A stretch of 9,531 nt of DNA from NCBI GenBank assembly GCA_910585135.1, contig CAJUEB010000086.1, positions 1 to 9,531 on the forward strand, in the 5' to 3' direction. The translations under genes were made by a program, and so were the position numbers. This document shows, piece by piece, positions 6,377 through 9,531 of this stretch. This stretch comes from an uncultured Eubacteriales bacterium. Its GTDB lineage: Bacteria > Bacillota > Clostridia > Peptostreptococcales > Anaerovoracaceae. Numbering within the stretch: the first letter of the stretch is position 1; every line of letters begins with the position of its first letter. The notes below the pieces were generated by a model that worked only from the letters and a program-made list of their open reading frames with translations, did not search any database and had not been told where the DNA came from.

Positions 6377-8458
6377 TCAAATCCCGTATTTATTTTTCTT
6401 CCTGACAAACTGCGTCTGGCTGATACCGATCGCTTTTGCGGCTTTTCTCGTAGAGCCATATTTATCACAAGCATATTTGATAATGCTCCGTTCAAAATGC
6501 TCTACCATGCAGCCCAAATCCATTTCACCGCGATCCGCTTGTTCTTTATTCAAATCAAACCCTGCGCTTTCCATCATGTCCGCATGCAGCTCTTTCATCG
6601 CATCCATAGCAGTGATATGATCGCCCTTGCAGCTGATGATAAGCCGCTGAATCACATTTTCCAGTTCCCTGATATTCCCAGGCCAAGGCTGTGCCTGCAA
6701 ATACTCCTTGACATCTTCATCGAGATCCTTGCTGACGCCGAACTTGTCATTATACTTTCTAATAAAGCTATCGACAAGCGGCGGGATATCCTCCCTCCTG
6801 TCATTCAGCGCAGGCACTTTGATCGGGAAAACATTGAGGCGGTAATACAGGTCACGCCGGAAGCGCTTTTTTTCCACCTGCTCCTCCAGATCCCTGTTCG
6901 TGGCAGATATGATCCTCACATTGGTTTTAACAGGCTCTGTGCCGCCCACCCTGATAAACTCACCATCCTGTATAACGCGGAGCAGCTTCGCCTGTATGTC
7001 CAGCGGCAGCTCTCCTACCTCATCCAGAAAAATCACGCCGTTATCGGCAGCTTCGAAATACCCGCGCTTTCCCGCCGCATTCGCTCCCGTGAAAGCGCCC
7101 TTCTCATATCCAAAGAACTCCGATTCAATGAGCCCCGGGGAAATAGACGCACAATTTATCTTGATAAAGGGCTGCACTTTCCGGGAACTGTTTTTCTGGA
7201 TGATGTTAGCCACTTTTTCCTTTCCCACGCCGGTCTCGCCTGAAATCAGCACGTTGCAGTCGTATCTGGAAACACTCGCGATTTCTTCCATGACAGTCCG
7301 CATACTTCTGCTTACCGCCACAAAATCCTCCGCAAGGGAAAGGCCATAGGTATCATAATAGCTCGGCAAATCGCTTTCCCAGGCCTTGCTGCGATTCCGT
7401 AATTTGAGCTTCTGGCGGACACCCACGGCATCCTTAAAATATGGCGCCAATTCGCGTACGATTTCAAAGTCATATTCATCGTACTTTTCCAGATATCCAT
7501 CGGCACACCTGATTTTAAGGTCTCTGGAAATCGCCTCCGTCACATACAGCGCAATATTATAATTGCTGATAAAATTAGCAAAAATCACAGTTCCGCCGGA
7601 TTTGGCCGCCATGATGTTGACAGTCTCTGCGCCCGGTATATCGGCGCAGTTTACGGACATATCTACAAGCGGCACATCCTGGAAGCTTTGCAGGCATTCT
7701 ACCGGACGCAGCAGATTATGATAAGAAATTTTATTGAACACCTGCGCCATAAGCGCTTCAATCTTCTCTCCCTTTAGAATAATCTCCGTATTGCTATCAA
7801 AAATACAGTATATTTCAGCTTCCTTTCCGGCGCTTTTCCTGATGGTATATCCAAACAGGAGGTTCATCATGGGATTGTTGCCGACCACCACAAACCGCTT
7901 TTTGCCTACCGCCTCTTTGCTAACTGTATATAGCGTTCCCGATTCGTTGAAGGTGAAAAGCAGCAGATCCGTCGGCAACCCCGCGGGACGCTTGACTACC
8001 GGAACGCCCGGCAGCATGATGGCATAGCCTTCCGCATCGACCTGGCTGTACACCTGATCAACTTTGGTAATTTTATCAATATATAAAGGCATTCCCGCTA
8101 GCGATGTATTACAGATCACCTCATCTCCTGGCCGAAACTCCCGGCGGCTATCATAATCGGGAGCGATTTCTTCCACCACCCCATACAGCAATCCGCCCGT
8201 ATCGGTAACCGGGTTATGCATTTTGCCTCTTCTGGCAACGATATCTTTGATTTTTTCCTTGATGATCTCTTCGTCATTATTAGCCTCCTGGCAAATCTGC
8301 CGGAAGCTCGTTCCTTCGATATGTATCTTTCGCAGGCTGACCCGCATCTCACCGTTTCGCAGCGCCCTGCTGTTATCAAGCTGCCATGCGGAAGCGGGAA
8401 AAACCTGCGGTGGTGCAATCACCCTGTCCAAACCATACTTGTTTTTCATTTGATCCAT
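6377..8458 (-). CDS. Sigma-54-dependent activator with a Kdd-like (3,5-diaminohexanoate dehydrogenase) sensor domain
   Basis: A 693-residue regulator in three parts. Residues 1 to about 350 resemble Kdd along their whole length: RVIAP, HNPVTDTGGLLYGVVEEIAPDY, PGDEVI..TSLAGMPLYIDKI, QVDAEGYAIM, and NCADIPGAETVNIMAAKSGG. Residues about 375-620 are the AAA+ domain, with Walker A GETGVGKE (407-414), GAFTGA for sigma-54 contact (454-459), Walker B VIFLDE (475-480) and the RFRRDLYYRLNVFPI block. Residues about 650-693 form a Fis-type HTH (STRKAAKAIGISQTQFVRKKNKYGI). There is no receiver, PAS or GAF domain. The Rossmann loop, IGGGGKSG in Kdd, reads VGNNPMMN (192-199), so dehydrogenase activity is unlikely. 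I chose ATG 8458: it has AAAAGGA 7 nt upstream and matches the Kdd start. The longer frame from ATG 8548 would run through a promoter and a palindrome. It most likely activates the kdd-kam operon when it binds a pathway diamine; the ligand is inferred. Confidence 0.92.
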   Translation of the reverse strand: MDQMKNKYGLDRVIAPPQVFPASAWQLDNSRALRNGEMRVSLRKIHIEGTSFRQICQEANNDEEIIKEKIKDIVARRGKMHNPVTDTGGLLYGVVEEIAPDYDSRREFRPGDEVICNTSLAGMPLYIDKITKVDQVYSQVDAEGYAIMLPGVPVVKRPAGLPTDLLLFTFNESGTLYTVSKEAVGKKRFVVVGNNPMMNLLFGYTIRKSAGKEAEIYCIFDSNTEIILKGEKIEALMAQVFNKISYHNLLRPVECLQSFQDVPLVDMSVNCADIPGAETVNIMAAKSGGTVIFANFISNYNIALYVTEAISRDLKIRCADGYLEKYDEYDFEIVRELAPYFKDAVGVRQKLKLRNRSKAWESDLPSYYDTYGLSLAEDFVAVSRSMRTVMEEIASVSRYDCNVLISGETGVGKEKVANIIQKNSSRKVQPFIKINCASISPGLIESEFFGYEKGAFTGANAAGKRGYFEAADNGVIFLDEVGELPLDIQAKLLRVIQDGEFIRVGGTEPVKTNVRIISATNRDLEEQVEKKRFRRDLYYRLNVFPIKVPALNDRREDIPPLVDSFIRKYNDKFGVSKDLDEDVKEYLQAQPWPGNIRELENVIQRLIISCKGDHITAMDAMKELHADMMESAGFDLNKEQADRGEMDLGCMVEHFERSIIKYACDKYGSTRKAAKAIGISQTQFVRKKNKYGI

Positions 8459-8465
8459 TTGTTCA

Positions 8466-8472
8466 TCCTTTT
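8466..8472 (-). promoter_or_regulatory. Ribosome binding site that decides the regulator start
   Basis: The minus strand carries AAAAGGA 7 nt before ATG 8458 (MDQMKNKYG). The longer open frame at ATG 8548 has no comparable site, and its extra 30 residues have no counterpart in Kdd. Confidence 0.75.
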
Positions 8473-8483
8473 GGATTTCGCCT

Positions 8484-8503
8484 GCGAACCGAAATCGGTT
8501 CGC
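8484..8503. promoter_or_regulatory. Palindromic operator in the regulator leader, probable autoregulation site
   Basis: A perfect 9-bp inverted repeat, GCGAACCGA and TCGGTTCGC, separated by 2 bp. It lies about 10-30 nt downstream of the predicted start point of the regulator's promoter and 11 nt before its ribosome site. The half-sites recur at 6223-6242 and 6256-6275 upstream of the operon the regulator is predicted to activate. Binding here would block transcription (autorepression). As RNA the same repeat could form a hairpin near the ribosome site; no poly-T follows on the minus strand, so it is not a terminator. Confidence 0.65.
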
Positions 8504-8519
8504 GCCTATCTTTTTCCCA

Positions 8520-8548
8520 ATGATAACCCATTGAACCAGCTTTTGCAA
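8520..8548 (-). promoter_or_regulatory. Sigma-70/sigma-A promoter of the regulator gene
   Basis: The minus strand has TTGCAA (8548-8543) as -35, a 17-bp spacer and TATCAT (8525-8520) as -10. Matches to consensus are 4 of 6 and 5 of 6. The predicted start point is near 8513, giving a leader of about 55 nt that contains the palindrome. It lies between rluB and the regulator, so the regulator can be expressed independently. Confidence 0.6.
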
Positions 8549-8581
8549 GGATATCTGGCGTCATCTGCCAAAGCCTTACGC

Positions 8582-9286
8582 TTACAATCCTTTCAGGTAG
8601 GCGATTTCTTCCTTGGTCAGCTTGCGGTAATGCCCTTCCTTTAGTCGGCCAAGCCTGATCTCTCCGATGGCTGTCCGATGAAGCTCCTGCACTTTATTCC
8701 CTACTGCGGCGAACATTTTTCTTACCTGCCTGTTTTTTCCTTCCCTGATACTGATTTCCACAACGGCATGACGCGGCATCTGTCTCACCAGCCTGACCTT
8801 TGCCGGGGAAGTCACAAAGCCTCCGATATCAACGCCCTTGCGCAGCTTTGCAAGTCTTGAATCGGAAATAACGCCCGCCACTTTTGCTACATACGTCTTG
8901 TAAACTTCATGCCGGGGATGCGTCAAGGTCTGGGTCAATTCCCCGTCGTTGGTCATGATCAGAAGGCCTGTCGTATTGTAGTCGAGCCTGCCCACGGGAA
9001 AAAGCCGCTGCGGAATATCTGCGACCAAATCCGCTACAGTATCCCGATCCTTTTCATCCTGCATTGAGGTGATATACCCAAGCGGTTTGTTGACGACGAC
9101 ATATATCTTCTTGTTCACTGCCTCGATCACCCTGCCGTTGGCCTCTACCACATCGTCTTCCTCAACCTGCCAGCCCATCGTTTTTACGACCGCACCATTC
9201 ACTTTTACATTTCCGTTTTCTATCAATTCATCGGCCTTGCGCCTACTGCAAATTCCTGCCGATGCGATGTACTTATTTAATCTCAT
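8582..9286 (-). CDS. rluB: 23S rRNA pseudouridine synthase RluB (RsuA/RluB family)
   Basis: A 234-residue enzyme that isomerises a uridine of 23S rRNA to pseudouridine (U2605 in E. coli numbering for RluB). The N-terminal S4 RNA-binding domain is clear (MRLNKYIASAGICSRRKADELI, then NVKVNG). It is followed by the catalytic block PVGRLDYNTTGLLI, whose Asp at residue 102 is the expected nucleophile. The C-terminal REGKNRQVRKMF block is also typical. Length and S4 domain fit Gram-positive RluB rather than the larger RluA/RluD families; RsuA (16S) is the alternative. I chose ATG 9286, 8 nt after GGAGG; an upstream in-frame ATG at 9301 would lie over that ribosome site. It is a housekeeping gene at the edge of the catabolic cluster, with no evident functional link to it. 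Confidence 0.9.
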   Translation of the reverse strand: MRLNKYIASAGICSRRKADELIENGNVKVNGAVVKTMGWQVEEDDVVEANGRVIEAVNKKIYVVVNKPLGYITSMQDEKDRDTVADLVADIPQRLFPVGRLDYNTTGLLIMTNDGELTQTLTHPRHEVYKTYVAKVAGVISDSRLAKLRKGVDIGGFVTSPAKVRLVRQMPRHAVVEISIREGKNRQVRKMFAAVGNKVQELHRTAIGEIRLGRLKEGHYRKLTKEEIAYLKGL

Positions 9287-9294
9287 TATTACTG

Positions 9295-9299
9295 CCTCC
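9295..9299 (-). promoter_or_regulatory. Ribosome binding site that decides the rluB start
   Basis: GGAGG on the minus strand lies 8 nt before ATG 9286. The in-frame ATG at 9301 would place the site inside its own coding sequence, so the protein should begin MRLNKY. Confidence 0.7.
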
Positions 9300-9309
9300 A
9301 TGTCGTATC

Positions 9310-9338
9310 ATTTTAACATAATGTAGCGCCTGTTTCAG
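9310..9338 (-). promoter_or_regulatory. Candidate sigma-A promoter of rluB (extended -10)
   Basis: The minus strand has CTGAAA (9338-9333), a 17-bp spacer and TAAAAT (9315-9310) preceded by TGT, an extended -10. The predicted start point is near 9303, giving a very short leader that still includes the GGAGG site. Confidence 0.5.
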
Positions 9339-9356
9339 TTTTATTTTAAAAAAAAC

Positions 9357-9383
9357 TAAACTATTTCAATTTCCCGCCGATAT
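9357..9383 (+). promoter_or_regulatory. Flagellar sigma-D (sigma-28) promoter of the yjfB-like gene
   Basis: TAAA (9357-9360), exactly 15 nt, then GCCGATAT (9376-9383). This is a complete match to the sigma-D/FliA consensus with its standard spacing. The start codon is 36 nt further on, with AGGAG between. Confidence 0.88.
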
Positions 9384-9419
9384 ATTACTGTAAGAAGATG
9401 CAAAGAGAGGAGAGTACCG

Positions 9420-9531
9420 ATGGATATCGCTGCTGTATCAATGGCATATGCGCAGTTTGAACTGCAACAGCAAGCATCTGTATCGATTGCCAAAAAATCA
9501 ATGGATGTTGCCGAAGCACAGATGCAGGGTT
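9420..9531 (+). CDS. Putative motility protein, YjfB family (N-terminal 37 residues; 3' end outside window)
   Basis: The visible start is MDIAAVSMAYAQFELQQQAS, followed by VSIAKKSMDVAEAQMQG. This agrees with the small YjfB-like family (about 60 residues), whose members begin MDI-x2-LSM and continue with a helical, Gln/Ala-rich segment and a conserved lysine-methionine block. Members are found in flagellated Firmicutes; the molecular function is unknown to me. AGGAG (9408-9412) lies 7 nt before ATG 9420. The perfect sigma-D promoter just upstream independently places it in the flagellar/chemotaxis regulon. It diverges from rluB, with 133 nt between their start codons. Confidence 0.8.
   Translation, partial: MDIAAVSMAYAQFELQQQASVSIAKKSMDVAEAQMQG

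Noticed and set aside
6168..6620. 150-codon plus-strand frame crossing the intergenic gap and the regulator 3' end
   Set aside because: It is antisense to the Fis HTH, runs through the terminator hairpin and both enhancer sites, and has no recognisable protein features.
6497..7243. 248-codon open frame on the plus strand
   Set aside because: It is antisense to the conserved AAA+ and HTH coding region of the regulator, with histidine- and arginine-rich composition typical of a shadow frame.
8459..8548. Extended N-terminus of the regulator from ATG 8548 (30 extra residues)
   Set aside because: It overlaps the -35/-10 promoter and the 20-bp palindrome, lacks a ribosome site, and has no counterpart in Kdd; ATG 8458 has AAAAGGA at ideal spacing.

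Overview
The window is a segment of a roughly 50% GC genome of an anaerobic, amino-acid-fermenting Firmicute (Clostridia/Eubacteriales type). The evidence is a lysine-fermentation gene set with the MutS-like and P-loop accessory genes typical of Clostridia, strong AGGAGG-type ribosome binding sites, a sigma-54 circuit, and a YjfB-type motility gene behind a flagellar sigma-D promoter. I cannot assign a genus.

Layout. All but one gene lie on the minus strand, so transcription runs from high to low coordinates. At the right edge, a small motility protein (yjfB-like, plus strand, cut by the window) diverges from rluB, a 23S rRNA pseudouridine synthase. Next comes a sigma-54-dependent activator (6377-8458) with its own sigma-70-type promoter and a near-perfect palindrome in its leader. 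A 418-base gap (5959-6376) follows. It holds the activator's hairpin terminator, two enhancer-like dyads, a canonical -24/-12 promoter and a structured leader. The gap drives an operon kdd - kamA - kamB - kamC - kamD, which runs off the left edge. kamE, kce and kal are not in the window.

How the genes work together. KamA converts L-lysine to L-beta-lysine. KamD (with KamE, unseen) moves the terminal amino group to give 3,5-diaminohexanoate. Kdd oxidatively deaminates that to 5-amino-3-oxohexanoate. KamB and KamC are probably ATP-driven helpers of the B12-dependent mutase.

The most striking feature is the activator. Its N-terminal half, about 350 residues, is a visible paralog of Kdd, the enzyme made by the first gene it appears to control, but the Rossmann nucleotide-binding glycines are lost. 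It looks like a pathway enzyme turned into a sensor and fused to an NtrC-type AAA+ domain and a Fis-type HTH. The dyad GAACCG-N4-CGGTTC (or a half of it) occurs at the activator's own leader and twice, 33 bp apart, about 150-185 bp upstream of the predicted sigma-54 start. This suggests one complete local circuit: autoregulation plus enhancer activation of lysine fermentation by a pathway intermediate. Sites and homology are read from the sequence; the ligand and the regulation are inference.
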